Below, piece by piece: positions 7,472 to 15,152 of a stretch of 28,616 nt of DNA. Location of the stretch: positions 1-28,616 of the forward strand of contig CAYSFT010000028.1 of NCBI GenBank assembly GCA_964430755.1, read 5' to 3'. The stretch comes from Flemingiibacterium sp964430755 (lineage in GTDB: Bacteria; Bacillota; Clostridia; Oscillospirales; CAG-272). Position 1 is the stretch's first letter; each line of letters starts with the position of its first letter. The notes below the pieces were generated by a model, which saw only the letters and a program-made list of their open reading frames with translations, was not told where the DNA came from and ran no database searches. A program made the translations under genes and the position numbers.

Positions 7472-8005
7472 TTATTTACAGAAATTATCAACGTAGCTGT
7501 TGATTGCCGCCTCGATAACCTTAACGGCAGTCTCACGGTCAGCAACCTCGTTTACAGCAGTCTCTTTGTTTTCGAGATTCTTGTAAACTCTGAAGAAATG
7601 CTGCATTTCATCGAAAATATGCTTGGGAAGCTGATCAATGTTTGTATAGTGGTTATACGTCGGATCGGAGAACGGGATCGCAATGATCTTTTCGTCGCTT
7701 CTGCCGTTGTCGATCATCGAGATAACACCGATCGGGTACGCACGTACAAGCGACAGTGGCTCGAGCGACTCCGAGCAAAGCAAGAGCACGTCAAGCGGGT
7801 CCTGGTCGTCACCGTAGGTACGCGGTATAAAGCCGTAATTTGCCGGATAATGAGTTGAGGTGTAAAGGATACGGTCGAGCATGATGTAGCCCGTTTCCTT
7901 GTCAAGCTCATATTTTTTCTTGCTTCCCTTGGAAATTTCGACAACGCAGACGAAATCCTCGGGGTTTATGCGTTTAGGGGAAATATCGTGCCAGATATTG
8001 GACAT
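7472..8005 (-). CDS. ppa: Soluble inorganic pyrophosphatase, family I
   Basis: A cytoplasmic Mg2+ enzyme that hydrolyses pyrophosphate to phosphate, pulling biosynthetic reactions forward. The protein has 177 residues, the normal prokaryotic length. Signature parts are the KYELDK stretch, YPANYGFIPRTYGDDQDPLDVLLL, which holds the metal-binding aspartates, and the later Asp/Lys-rich block (DNGRSDEKIIAI). The ATG at 8005 is preferred over the in-frame GTG at 8014 because GGAG lies eight bases before the ATG and overlaps the GTG. It has its own consensus promoter and terminator, so it is read alone. With hppA in the same window, the cell has both an energy-conserving and an energy-dissipating route for pyrophosphate. 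Confidence 0.95.
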   Translation of the reverse strand: MSNIWHDISPKRINPEDFVCVVEISKGSKKKYELDKETGYIMLDRILYTSTHYPANYGFIPRTYGDDQDPLDVLLLCSESLEPLSLVRAYPIGVISMIDNGRSDEKIIAIPFSDPTYNHYTNIDQLPKHIFDEMQHFFRVYKNLENKETAVNEVADRETAVKVIEAAINSYVDNFCK

Positions 8006-8034
8006 TGGGTTCACTCCATTTTATAGTTTTTATA

Positions 8035-8063
8035 ATTATATCATAAATATGGTTCCTTGTCAA
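8035..8063 (-). promoter_or_regulatory. Consensus sigma-A promoter of ppa
   Basis: Minus strand: TTGACA (8058-8063), a 17-base spacer, TATAAT (8035-8040). It fills the short gap between the murC stop codon and ppa. Confidence 0.88.
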
Positions 8064-8069
8064 GTTGCG

Positions 8070-9473
8070 TCACAGGAGCAGCTCATCAAGCTTGATGATA
8101 TCTCCGGCTCCCATGACAATGAGCATATCACCGTCACAAAGCTCCGAGCGAAGATATTTTGCAATAGCCTCATTTGAGGACAAATAAACAGCACCGTCTA
8201 TCTTCTCTGCAAGAGCCGCCGAGCTGACACCGTACACATTCGTCTCGCGTGCGGCATAAATGTCAGCAAGGATGAGATGTACATCGTCAAACGAAGCGGC
8301 AAACTCATCAAACAGCTCACTTGTACGCGAATAGGTGTGCGGCTGAAATACAACGAACACACGCTTGTAACCGCATTCGAGCGCACCGGCAAGCGTCGCC
8401 CTTATCTCGGTCGGATGGTGAGCATAGTCGTCGTAAAGCGGCACATTTGCGCCCGATGCGAGTCCTGTAACATTTCCGCGCAGCTCCATGCGGCGTTTTG
8501 CACCTTTGTAATCGGAAAGCCCCTTCGCAATAGCATATGCCGGCACACCGCAGATATCGGCAGCGGCAGCAGATGCAAGAGCGTTCATGATGTTATGACG
8601 TCCCGTAACGCCAAGCTTCACATGAGCAAAAAGCTTACCTTTTTTAATTATATCAAGCTCGGGCTTGCCGTGATCGAATGTAACATTGTCTGCATAAAAA
8701 TCGGCATTGTCACCCATTCCGAATGTAACTTTTCTGCCGGTATAACCCTCAGCGGCACGTGCAACATTTTCGCAGTCCGCGTTTACCACAGCATAACCGT
8801 CTTTTGCTATATCAAGGTATCTTTTGAATGAGGAGATTATCTGTTCAAGATCCGCAAAATAGTCCGGATGATCCATGTCGATATTCAGGACGACGGCGAT
8901 ATTCGGCGTGAACGACAAAAACGAATCTTTGTATTCACAAGCTTCCATAATAAAATTCTCGCGTGAACCGATACGGTAAGCACCGCCAATCGCAGAAAGC
9001 TCTGCGCCCGAAACGATTGTCGGATCAAGCTCGGCGGCGAGGAAAATATGCGAGATCATCGAGGTTGCGGTGGATTTTCCGTGCATACCCGAAACGCCGA
9101 TGCGATTTTTGTGGTGACTCATCAGATAACCGAGAAAGTCCGCACGGTAAACGCAGTGCTTTTCACCCGTCTTATCAAGCTCAAGGGCATATGCAAGCTC
9201 GGGATTGTCCTCCGAAATCGCGGCGGTGTAAACGATGATGTCATATGAAGTTATATGCTCGGGCGAGAGGTCGTAATAAACGGTCACGCCGTCAGCTTCG
9301 AGTGTTTTTGTAAGATGCGATGGTGTGCGGTCATAACCGCCGACTCTCATACCGAGTGCTTTTGCGATATGTGCAAGCGAGGACATACTTATTCCGCCGA
9401 TTCCGATGAAGTAAACCGAGCGCGGCTCTTTGAATATTTCCTCAAGCTGTGAGAGCGAATAGCTTGTGTACAT
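8070..9473 (-). CDS. murC: UDP-N-acetylmuramate--L-alanine ligase
   Basis: A cytoplasmic ATP-dependent ligase that adds L-alanine to UDP-MurNAc, the first peptide step of peptidoglycan synthesis. Its 467 residues match the family. Seen: the N-terminal nucleotide-binding motif FIGIGGISMSSLA (22-34), the ATP loop SGMHGKST (128-135), the middle-domain EACEYKDSFL and LNIDMDHPDYF, and the C-terminal DDYAHHPTEIRATL. In well-studied MurC proteins the ATP loop reads GTHGKTT; here M130 and S134 replace two threonines, which keeps the lysine K133 and a hydroxyl at the Mg2+ position. AGGAG lies before the ATG. It stands alone, away from a dcw cell-wall cluster. Confidence 0.95.
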   Translation of the reverse strand: MYTSYSLSQLEEIFKEPRSVYFIGIGGISMSSLAHIAKALGMRVGGYDRTPSHLTKTLEADGVTVYYDLSPEHITSYDIIVYTAAISEDNPELAYALELDKTGEKHCVYRADFLGYLMSHHKNRIGVSGMHGKSTATSMISHIFLAAELDPTIVSGAELSAIGGAYRIGSRENFIMEACEYKDSFLSFTPNIAVVLNIDMDHPDYFADLEQIISSFKRYLDIAKDGYAVVNADCENVARAAEGYTGRKVTFGMGDNADFYADNVTFDHGKPELDIIKKGKLFAHVKLGVTGRHNIMNALASAAAADICGVPAYAIAKGLSDYKGAKRRMELRGNVTGLASGANVPLYDDYAHHPTEIRATLAGALECGYKRVFVVFQPHTYSRTSELFDEFAASFDDVHLILADIYAARETNVYGVSSAALAEKIDGAVYLSSNEAIAKYLRSELCDGDMLIVMGAGDIIKLDELLL

Positions 9474-9508
9474 ATTGGTTCTCCTGTGAGATTTTGTTTC
9501 ATATACTA

Positions 9509-9514
9509 ATTATA
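9509..9514 (-). promoter_or_regulatory. Possible -10 box for murC
   Basis: TATAAT on the minus strand about 35 bases before the murC start. No convincing -35 lies at the right distance, so this is weak. Confidence 0.3.
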
Positions 9515-9539
9515 TCACACAAACAGGGAAAATAAAAGT

Positions 9540-9680
9540 CTTTTTTCAAAATATCATTATGTTTATAAGAAAAAATCCACCCACAGTGTGCTTATTCACA
9601 AAACCGTCGAATTCGTGTAACAAAAGATACGAAACTGCTTCATAAAAAACTTTCTTTGCCGCCTCATAAATTTCAAAAAT
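9540..9680. other. AT-rich non-coding gap between divergent murC and spoVG
   Basis: I see no gene, repeat or clear RNA structure here. It separates the two divergent starts and presumably holds control sites. Confidence 0.4.
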
Positions 9681-9707
9681 TCACTGCATAATTTTCACAT
9701 TTATAAT
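9680..9707 (+). promoter_or_regulatory. Possible promoter for spoVG
   Basis: TTCACT (9680-9685), a 16-base spacer, TATAAT (9702-9707), with a second TATAAT at 9709-9714. The leader would be about 105 bases. I do not see the sigma-H boxes known from Bacillus spoVG. Confidence 0.4.
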
Positions 9708-9820
9708 GTATAATAAAAACAGGATTAAAAAGATCCCGATAAAAACAACAAATAAAGTCAGCCCGACAGAAATGTAACGCACACCAACACTTGTTGCGGG
9801 CAAAAAACGGAGGAGAAAAA

Positions 9821-10141
9821 ATGGTAATCACGGATATCAAGGTAAGAAAGCTTTTTGACGAAGGCCCCATGAAGGCTATTGTTTCTGTAACCTTTGACGG
9901 TCAGCTCGCAGTTCACGACATCAAGGTTATTAACGCAAGAGACAAATATTTCATCGTAATGCCCAGCAGAAAGAACCCCGATAATACTTATCGCGACATC
10001 GTTCACCCGATTAACGCGCAGTTCAGAGGTGAGCTTGAAGCAGCTGTCATCGACGCCTATAACAAGGAAGTTGAGCTTGCTGCTGCAGCCGCTGACGCTC
10101 CTGCGGAGGAAGCAGTCGCAGATGCCGAGGTTGAGGCATAA
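9821..10141 (+). CDS. spoVG: Septation regulator SpoVG
   Basis: A small nucleic-acid-binding regulator, linked in Firmicutes to asymmetric septation at sporulation and to wider gene control. The core MVITDIKVRKLFDEGPMKAIVSVTFDG, then VMPSRKNPDNTYRDIVHPIN, is typical. The protein is 106 residues, with an Ala/Glu-rich C-terminal tail after about residue 85. The start at 9821 follows GGAGGAG by five or six bases; the longer reading from 9791 is not supported. It is read alone, with a strong terminator after it. Its presence agrees with, but does not prove, a spore-former, since SpoVG also occurs in non-sporulating species. Confidence 0.95.
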   Translation: MVITDIKVRKLFDEGPMKAIVSVTFDGQLAVHDIKVINARDKYFIVMPSRKNPDNTYRDIVHPINAQFRGELEAAVIDAYNKEVELAAAAADAPAEEAVADAEVEA

Positions 10142-10157
10142 CCCCCAAAAATAGTAC

Positions 10158-10189
10158 AGAGCTGTCCTATAAAGGATGGCTCTTTTTTT
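10158..10189 (+). terminator. Terminator of spoVG
   Basis: AGAGCTGTCC (10158-10167) pairs with GGATGGCTCT (10174-10183), with one G-U pair, and is followed by seven T. Confidence 0.92.
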
Positions 10190-10200
10190 GCCGCCACCTC

Positions 10201-10290
10201 TAACTTCAGCCGCTTTAAGCGGCGTTACTGCGTTGCAGAGGCGAAGAAGGCGCAAGTGGGGCGACGTCCCCGACGCCCCGCTTGCCGCCT
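10201..10290. repeat. Family-3 hairpin repeat plus a GC hairpin
   Basis: TAACTTCAGCCGC opens a hairpin GCCGC/GCGGC (10209-10213 with 10219-10223), almost the same as at 14419-14443. A perfect GGGGCG/CGCCCC hairpin follows (10258-10263 with 10274-10279). It lies between two convergent terminators and codes for nothing I recognise. Confidence 0.6.
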
Positions 10291-10321
10291 AAAAAAGAGC
10301 TCTCTCCTAACGAGAAAGCTC
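10291..10321 (-). terminator. Terminator of the M23 peptidase gene
   Basis: GAGCTCTCTC pairs with GAGAAAGCTC over ten positions (10297-10321). On the minus-strand RNA the one mismatch becomes G-U, and TTTTTT follows. Confidence 0.85.
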
Positions 10322-10331
10322 CTGTTTGTAT

Positions 10332-11738
10332 TTATTTAGGCAAAACTTCCATAGGATCAATAGTCAACTCGTTTATGCGAACCTCAAAGTGAAGATGAGT
10401 TCCGTATGAAAGTCCCGTGCTTCCCATTGTTCCAATCTGCTGTCCTTTGAAAACCTTATCGCCAACCGATACCTTGATCTCATCAAGGTGTGCGTAAACG
10501 GTGGAATATCCGTTAACGTGCGCAATTCTTATGTTGTTTCCGTATGATGGAGTGTTATCTGCGAAAACGACAACGCCGCCGTCAGCCGCCCATACGGGTG
10601 AACCCGTAACATTGGGCAGGTCAATTCCGAGATGGAACTCGGTGTAACCGTAAATAGTACGCCAGCCGTAACCCGAGGAAACGCCGAACGGAGTTTCACA
10701 AGGCCAGATGAATTTACCTGTCGGAACTGCCGCCGGGACTGCTTTTGTTCCGGTGCTGACTATTCTGTCGACCGGCTGCTTTGTTATGCTTTCACGAAGC
10801 GGAATTCGTTCAACAATCGTGCCGTTTGAATCGTAAAGAATCTCGTATGTGATGTTTCTTTCGCCGTCCACACCTTCGCTGATGAGCTTTTCCGTTCCGA
10901 TGTAAAGGTATGGATCATCAACATACGTGGTTTCAAATGGAATATATTCTGTCAGTGTTATTGTGTTTGTGTAATTATATTCAAGCAGAGCATCGTCTGC
11001 CGAGGAAACCTCTGTCGATCGAGTTCCGGAATATCCGATTTCGGAATTGTCTTCAATACTCGGCGCCGCCGCTGAAACCGCACCGATCTTCGCCGCTGTG
11101 TCTGCGTTGAGAACTGCATCCGGAAGTCCATCACTTGATGTAACATCCGTTAGCGGATTTACAAGGAGGTTTATCTCCTCAATGGATTTGAACATTGTAT
11201 TAAGGCAAAGCTGCTTTTCAACGCGAACGCTGTTTTTTAATTTAACGTCCTCGAAAAACTCGGATTTTTTTGCAAAAAGCTCAAATTCGATGTTTCCGAT
11301 AAGTGATTCAAGCTCATCGCCGTTTTCATTTGCGGCAACCTGCTTATCATCAATATAAAGCATATAACCTTCAGAAAAATCCGCAGCAACACGGTCCCAG
11401 AGAAGATTGTAACAATCGTCCTCGCTCAGATATTCGGGATCGTCTGTATGTACGAGATTGAAGGATATATTAAAGTTTGGGGCATAATCCCCTGCCGTTG
11501 CATTGTAAATTGTGGATTCAAGCTGAGCTGCGGCACTTTGCATATCGGAATATGAACTGACATAGCCGCACGACACTCCATCGATATTCGCATTTATAGC
11601 GATCTCTCGGGAGGAAAGGTTTGATAAATACATACCGACTCCGATGCAGGCAAGCGCGGGAACTATGAGTCCGAGCGCACTCTTTATCTTGCCGGCAAGG
11701 CTGTGCAATGGCTTGGTGTCCACCTGTTTTTGTGACAT
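10332..11738 (-). CDS. Membrane-anchored G5 / M23 (LytM-type) peptidoglycan endopeptidase
   Basis: A 468-residue envelope protein, predicted to cut peptide cross-links in the cell wall or, if inactive, to activate other hydrolases. Residues 20-40 form one hydrophobic segment, probably an uncleaved anchor leaving the rest outside. A long region to about 250 has no domain I can name. A G5-like segment follows at roughly 258-330 (EYIPFETTYV, LISEGVDGERNITYEI). The M23 domain fills 345-468: zinc ligands H369, D373 (HLGIDLP) and H450 (HLHFE), with catalytic H417 and H448, so it should be active. AGGAG lies six bases before the ATG. Its own promoter and terminator imply single-gene transcription. 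In spore-formers such proteins act in vegetative wall growth or in sporulation; the sequence does not decide which. Confidence 0.88.
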   Translation of the reverse strand: MSQKQVDTKPLHSLAGKIKSALGLIVPALACIGVGMYLSNLSSREIAINANIDGVSCGYVSSYSDMQSAAAQLESTIYNATAGDYAPNFNISFNLVHTDDPEYLSEDDCYNLLWDRVAADFSEGYMLYIDDKQVAANENGDELESLIGNIEFELFAKKSEFFEDVKLKNSVRVEKQLCLNTMFKSIEEINLLVNPLTDVTSSDGLPDAVLNADTAAKIGAVSAAAPSIEDNSEIGYSGTRSTEVSSADDALLEYNYTNTITLTEYIPFETTYVDDPYLYIGTEKLISEGVDGERNITYEILYDSNGTIVERIPLRESITKQPVDRIVSTGTKAVPAAVPTGKFIWPCETPFGVSSGYGWRTIYGYTEFHLGIDLPNVTGSPVWAADGGVVVFADNTPSYGNNIRIAHVNGYSTVYAHLDEIKVSVGDKVFKGQQIGTMGSTGLSYGTHLHFEVRINELTIDPMEVLPK

Positions 11739-11848
11739 AGTGATCTCCTTATTTTATCATTCCGATGAGGTTCAAATACTTGTTGTCGTATCTTGGGGAA
11801 AAGACTTTTACTTGACAGTGACTGCTTCCATGCAGAAACGCTTTTCTT

Positions 11849-11877
11849 ATTATAACCTATTTTTCCGTGAAAATCAA
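11849..11877 (-). promoter_or_regulatory. Promoter of the M23 peptidase gene
   Basis: Minus strand: TTGATT (11872-11877), a 17-base spacer, TATAAT (11849-11854). The leader is a little over 100 bases and includes a small CTGC/GCAG hairpin. Confidence 0.7.
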
Positions 11878-12030
11878 GAGCGTAAAGGAATATTTGTGCA
11901 TTTTGCACAGTCATTTTTTGTGAATTAGACTCAAAAGCGGCGCAAAATTGTGATATAATCACCATTGTGCCGACATTGGTTGTCATCCCCTTCGGATAAT
12001 ACGAAAATCGAAGCGGCGTGATTCGGGTTT
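11878..12030. other. Non-coding gap, no gene seen
   Basis: An AT-rich stretch upstream of the M23 promoter that runs into repeat copy B. I find no open frame with a ribosome site and no RNA gene. Confidence 0.4.
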
Positions 12031-12083
12031 GCCCTCATCCGTCTCGCTGATGGCTCGGAATCTCCCCATGGGGAAGACTTTGG
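12031..12083 (-). repeat. Family-1 intergenic repeat, copy B
   Basis: GCCCTCATCCGTCTCGC..., then the palindrome CTCCCCATGGGGAAG and ACTTT. It is the reverse orientation of copies A, D, F and G, and is more diverged. Confidence 0.7.
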
Positions 12084-12175
12084 GGTTAGGCTCGCGACGG
12101 TGACGCAGCCTTGCTTGGTTGGTGCAACTGCAAAAACAAGGTTAAAATCATGCAGAACAAAAATATTTTTTATTA

Positions 12176-12204
12176 TTGACATAACACACCGCTTGTGTTA
12201 TAAT
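12176..12204 (+). promoter_or_regulatory. Consensus sigma-A promoter with an inverted-repeat operator candidate
   Basis: TTGACA (12176-12181), a 17-base spacer, TATAAT (12199-12204). The spacer holds a perfect seven-base inverted repeat, TAACACA (12182-12188) and TGTGTTA (12194-12200), five bases apart. A protein bound there would block RNA polymerase, so regulation of the downstream decarboxylase pair is likely. Confidence 0.8.
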
Positions 12205-12242
12205 CTAAAGTAGAAAATTTTATATTCAGGAGCGAAAATACG

Positions 12243-13499
12243 TTGAAAACACCTTTTGTAACAAAATCACAGCTTGAAAAAATTATCGAAACCTACCCCA
12301 CACCCTTCCATATCTATGATGAAAAGGGTATACGCGAGCGCGCACGTGCACTTAATGCCGCATTCGCATGGAATAAAGGCTTTAAGGAATATTTTGCCGT
12401 CAAGGCAACACCTAACCCTGTACTGCTCGATATACTCAAGCAGGAGGGCTGCGGCACGGACTGTTCGTCACTTACCGAGCTTATCATGAGTGAACGAGTC
12501 GGTTTCAAGGGCGACGATATCATGTTCTCCTCTAACGCAACCCCTGCCGAGGACTTCAAAAAAGCAGCCGAGCTTGGCGCGATAATCAACCTTGACGACT
12601 TCACTCATATTGATTTCCTCGAAAAAACCATCGGCTATATCCCCGAAACCATCTGCTGCCGTTTCAATCCCGGCGGAGATTTCCGTATCAGCACACAGAT
12701 CATGGGCTCACCCAGTGAAGCAAAGTACGGCATGACCGAGGAACAGATCGTCGAGGCTTATAAGATCCTCAAGGCAAAGGGCGCGAAACGCTTCGGTATC
12801 CATGCGTTCCTTTCCTCAAATAATACCAATAACGAATATTACCCCACTCTCGCAGGCGTACTCTTTAAGCTCGCTGTCGAGATTCAGAAAAAGGCAGGCG
12901 TCGATATCTCGTTCATTAACCTCTCGGGTGGCGTCGGCGTACCATATCTTCCCGACGCAGAGCCGGCTGATATCGCTGTAATCGGCGAGGGCGTACGTAA
13001 GGTTTATGAGGAAATTCTCGTTCCCGCAGGACTCGGTAATGTTTCGCTTTTCACCGAGCTTGGCAGATATATGCTCGCTCCCAACGGTATGCTCATCACC
13101 AAAGCGATCCACGAAAAGCACATTTATAAGGAATACATCGGCTGTGACGCCTGTGCCGCTAACCTCATGCGCCCGGCAATGTACGGCTCGTATCATCACA
13201 TAACCGTCATGGGCAAGGAAAACGCTCCCTGCGATCACAAATATGACGTAACAGGCGGACTTTGCGAGAATAACGATAAATTCGCAATCGACCGTATGCT
13301 TCCGAAGATCGACATCGGCGACATTCTCGCTATCCACGATGCAGGTGCACACGGCTTCGCAATGGGTTACAACTATAACGGTAAACTCAGAAGTGCCGAG
13401 CTTCTTTATAAGGACGACGGCTCGGTTGAGCTTATCCGCCGCGCCGAAACCCCCGATGATTACTTCGCAACTCTCGGCGTAACCAAGTTTTTCAAATAA
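12243..13499 (+). CDS. Diaminopimelate decarboxylase-family enzyme (LysA-like)
   Basis: A PLP-dependent decarboxylase with an alanine-racemase-like barrel. The family head, LysA, makes L-lysine from meso-diaminopimelate. The 418 residues fit. Seen: TPFHIYDEKGIRERAR (20-35), the PLP lysine K54 in EYFAVKATPNP, the glycine loop LSGGVGVPYLP (228-237), GCDACAANLMRPAMYGSYHHI (300-320), CENND at 341-345 and DAGAHGFAMGYNYNG near the end. Classic LysA reads CESGD or CESSD where this has CENND, so it belongs to a divergent clade; a different diamino acid substrate is possible. The start is TTG: AGGAG lies ten bases upstream, the N terminus matches relatives from there, and no ATG fits. It is followed at 22 bases by an isomerase-like gene. 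Confidence 0.85.
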   Translation: MKTPFVTKSQLEKIIETYPTPFHIYDEKGIRERARALNAAFAWNKGFKEYFAVKATPNPVLLDILKQEGCGTDCSSLTELIMSERVGFKGDDIMFSSNATPAEDFKKAAELGAIINLDDFTHIDFLEKTIGYIPETICCRFNPGGDFRISTQIMGSPSEAKYGMTEEQIVEAYKILKAKGAKRFGIHAFLSSNNTNNEYYPTLAGVLFKLAVEIQKKAGVDISFINLSGGVGVPYLPDAEPADIAVIGEGVRKVYEEILVPAGLGNVSLFTELGRYMLAPNGMLITKAIHEKHIYKEYIGCDACAANLMRPAMYGSYHHITVMGKENAPCDHKYDVTGGLCENNDKFAIDRMLPKIDIGDILAIHDAGAHGFAMGYNYNGKLRSAELLYKDDGSVELIRRAETPDDYFATLGVTKFFK

Positions 13500-13521
13500 T
13501 ATATCTAGGGGAAAAAAGGAA

Positions 13522-14343
13522 ATGTTACCGATAGCACTTCAACTTTATTCAATTCGTGACGATGTTGCGGCGGATATGCACGCGGCACTCGTCAAGGTTA
13601 AGGAAATGGGATACGACGGCGTTGAGCTTGCCGGCGCACTCAGAGCAGAGCCCGAGCAGATCAAAGCATGGTGTGATGAGCTTGGACTCATTCCGATCAG
13701 CGCACACGTCCCTTATGTTTCACTTCTGAACGACACCGAAGAAACAATCAAGCAGTATGCAAAAATCGGTGTTAAATATGTTGCAATTCCGGGTTATTCG
13801 GAGGAATACCGTCCGGGCAGAGAAAAGTTCGGCGAGCTTATCGAGAGCATGTACAAAATCGGTGATATCTGCAAAAAGTACGGCATACAGCTGATTTATC
13901 ACAATCATGATTTTGAATTTGCAAAGATCGACGGCGAATATGCCCTTGACTATATTTACAGAACCGTTCCGGCAGACGTTATTGAACCGCAGCTCGACAC
14001 CTGCTGGGTTAACGTCGGCGGCGAGGATCCGGCGGCGTATGTACGCAAGTATTCGGGTCGCATCAATATCGTTCATCTGAAGGATTTCGCAGGTCAGAAA
14101 TCGAAAAAGATGTATGCACTCATCGGCATTGACGAAAAGGAAACTGCAGAGGAAGCGAACACGTTCGAGTTCCGTCCCGTCGGATTCGGTAAGCAGAATA
14201 TGCCCGACATCATGAAAGCGTCGATTGAAGCAGGTGCCAAGTGGGTTGTTGTTGAGCAGGACAACCCCTCGCTCGGAAAGACTCCCCTTGAATGTGCAAA
14301 GCTCTCGATTGATTATCTGAAGCTTCTCTCGCAGATCGTTTGA
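13522..14343 (+). CDS. Sugar phosphate isomerase/epimerase (xylose-isomerase-like TIM barrel)
   Basis: A predicted cytoplasmic metal-dependent TIM-barrel enzyme of 273 residues in the AP-endonuclease-2/xylose-isomerase superfamily. Members isomerise or epimerise sugars and inositols, or dehydrate related polyols. Typical parts are IALQLYSIRDDVAADMHAAL and MGYDGVELAG at the N terminus, IYHNHDFEF, QLDTCWVNVGG, NIVHLKDF and WVVVEQDNP, which supply the His/Glu/Asp metal ligands. No signal peptide is seen. The gene follows the LysA-like gene by 22 bases and ends before a strong terminator, so the two are one operon. A sugar enzyme beside an amino-acid decarboxylase is not an obvious pathway, and I do not assign a substrate. 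Confidence 0.8.
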   Translation: MLPIALQLYSIRDDVAADMHAALVKVKEMGYDGVELAGALRAEPEQIKAWCDELGLIPISAHVPYVSLLNDTEETIKQYAKIGVKYVAIPGYSEEYRPGREKFGELIESMYKIGDICKKYGIQLIYHNHDFEFAKIDGEYALDYIYRTVPADVIEPQLDTCWVNVGGEDPAAYVRKYSGRINIVHLKDFAGQKSKKMYALIGIDEKETAEEANTFEFRPVGFGKQNMPDIMKASIEAGAKWVVVEQDNPSLGKTPLECAKLSIDYLKLLSQIV

Positions 14344-14365
14344 GTCACAATCGAATAAAAACAAA

Positions 14366-14395
14366 AGCTCGAGTTTTTTGAACTCGGGCTTTTTA
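14366..14395 (+). terminator. Terminator of the decarboxylase-isomerase operon
   Basis: AGCTCGAGTT (14366-14375) pairs with AACTCGGGCT (14381-14390) with one G-U pair, followed by TTTTAATTT. Confidence 0.9.
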
Positions 14396-14418
14396 ATTTG
14401 TGCAGAAAGTGCGCAAAC

Positions 14419-14443
14419 TAACTTCAGCCGCGTCAGCGGCGTC
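14419..14443. repeat. Family-3 hairpin repeat, second copy
   Basis: TAACTTCAGCCGC followed by GCGGCGT, a GCCGC/GCGGC hairpin matching 10201-10227. A TTGCA/TGCAA hairpin follows nearby. It again sits between convergent terminators. Confidence 0.55.
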
Positions 14444-14554
14444 ATGTACTAAACAAGCAAAGTTGCACCGTCGCCGATGCAATTGGCTGCAGATGCTTCC
14501 GTGTCTCTTTGGCGGCAAAAGTCAGCAATAAACTCGAAGTTGTGCTTCGTGTAA

Positions 14555-14589
14555 ATAAAAAATCTGCCCGTATATTTCAACGGACAGAT
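14555..14589 (-). terminator. Terminator of ylxM-ffh-rpsP-khpA
   Basis: On the minus strand, ATCTGTCCGT pairs with ACGGGCAGAT (14580-14589 with 14562-14571, one G-U pair), followed by a six-T run. Confidence 0.88.
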
Positions 14590-14595
14590 CGTTTT

Positions 14596-14832
14596 TCATC
14601 TGATCTCAACGGTTACACGCTTACCGATTGTGTTGGCTGCGGCCTTCATGACAAGACGAATCGACTTTGCGATTTTGCCGTGTCTTCCGATGACCTTACC
14701 CATATCATCCTCGGCAACGTGAAGCTCGAGCATTACGTCGTCACCCTCGACGGTTTCGATAACCTCAACCTTTTCGGGATCGTCAACGATAGCCTTTGCA
14801 ATATCGGTGAGAACTTTTTTAAGCTCGACCAT
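14596..14832 (-). CDS. khpA: KH-domain RNA-binding protein KhpA (YlqC)
   Basis: A 78-residue single KH domain that binds RNA, usually as a dimer or with KhpB, and in Gram-positive cells affects cell size and division. The GxxG loop is clear in MGKVIGRHGKIAKSIRLVMKAAA, and the protein ends with KRVTVEIR as expected. It follows rpsP by 20 bases, the normal neighbour. I see no good Shine-Dalgarno site before the ATG, so it may be translated by coupling to rpsP. A terminator follows it, so the usual rimM-trmD-rplS continuation is absent here. Confidence 0.93.
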   Translation of the reverse strand: MVELKKVLTDIAKAIVDDPEKVEVIETVEGDDVMLELHVAEDDMGKVIGRHGKIAKSIRLVMKAAANTIGKRVTVEIR

Positions 14833-14852
14833 GATTATCAGTGCGCCGAGGC

Positions 14853-15098
14853 TTATTCGATAGCGCCGGACTTCTTGAGGAGAGCCTTAACGGTATCGGT
14901 GGGCTGTGCGCCGTTAGCGATCCACTTCTTTGCCTTGTCTGCGTCAATCTTGATCTCTGCAGGCTCGGTCATAGGATTGTAGGTACCGATAACCTCGATG
15001 AATCTGCCGTCACGGGGGTAACGGGAATCAGCAACTACAACGCGGTAGTAAGGGTTCTTCTTTGCGCCAAGTCTTGTAAGTCTTAATTTAACTGCCAT
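14853..15098 (-). CDS. rpsP: Ribosomal protein bS16
   Basis: An 81-residue 30S protein needed for assembly. MAVKLRLTRLGAKKNPYYRVVVADSRYPRDGRFIEVIGTYNP is the family signature, and the C-terminal AKKWIANGAQPTDTVKALLKKSG fits throughout. GGAGG precedes the ATG. It is third in ylxM-ffh-rpsP-khpA, 54 bases after ffh. Confidence 0.97.
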   Translation of the reverse strand: MAVKLRLTRLGAKKNPYYRVVVADSRYPRDGRFIEVIGTYNPMTEPAEIKIDADKAKKWIANGAQPTDTVKALLKKSGAIE

Positions 15099-15152
15099 TT
15101 TAAATTTCCTCCGAAAAATTATGTTTTTGTTTTTTTATTTATTTGAAACCCG

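Noticed and set aside
14401..14555. SRP RNA or another structured RNA near ffh
   Set aside because: The hairpins here belong to repeat family 3, and I could not find the conserved SRP Alu or tetraloop elements.
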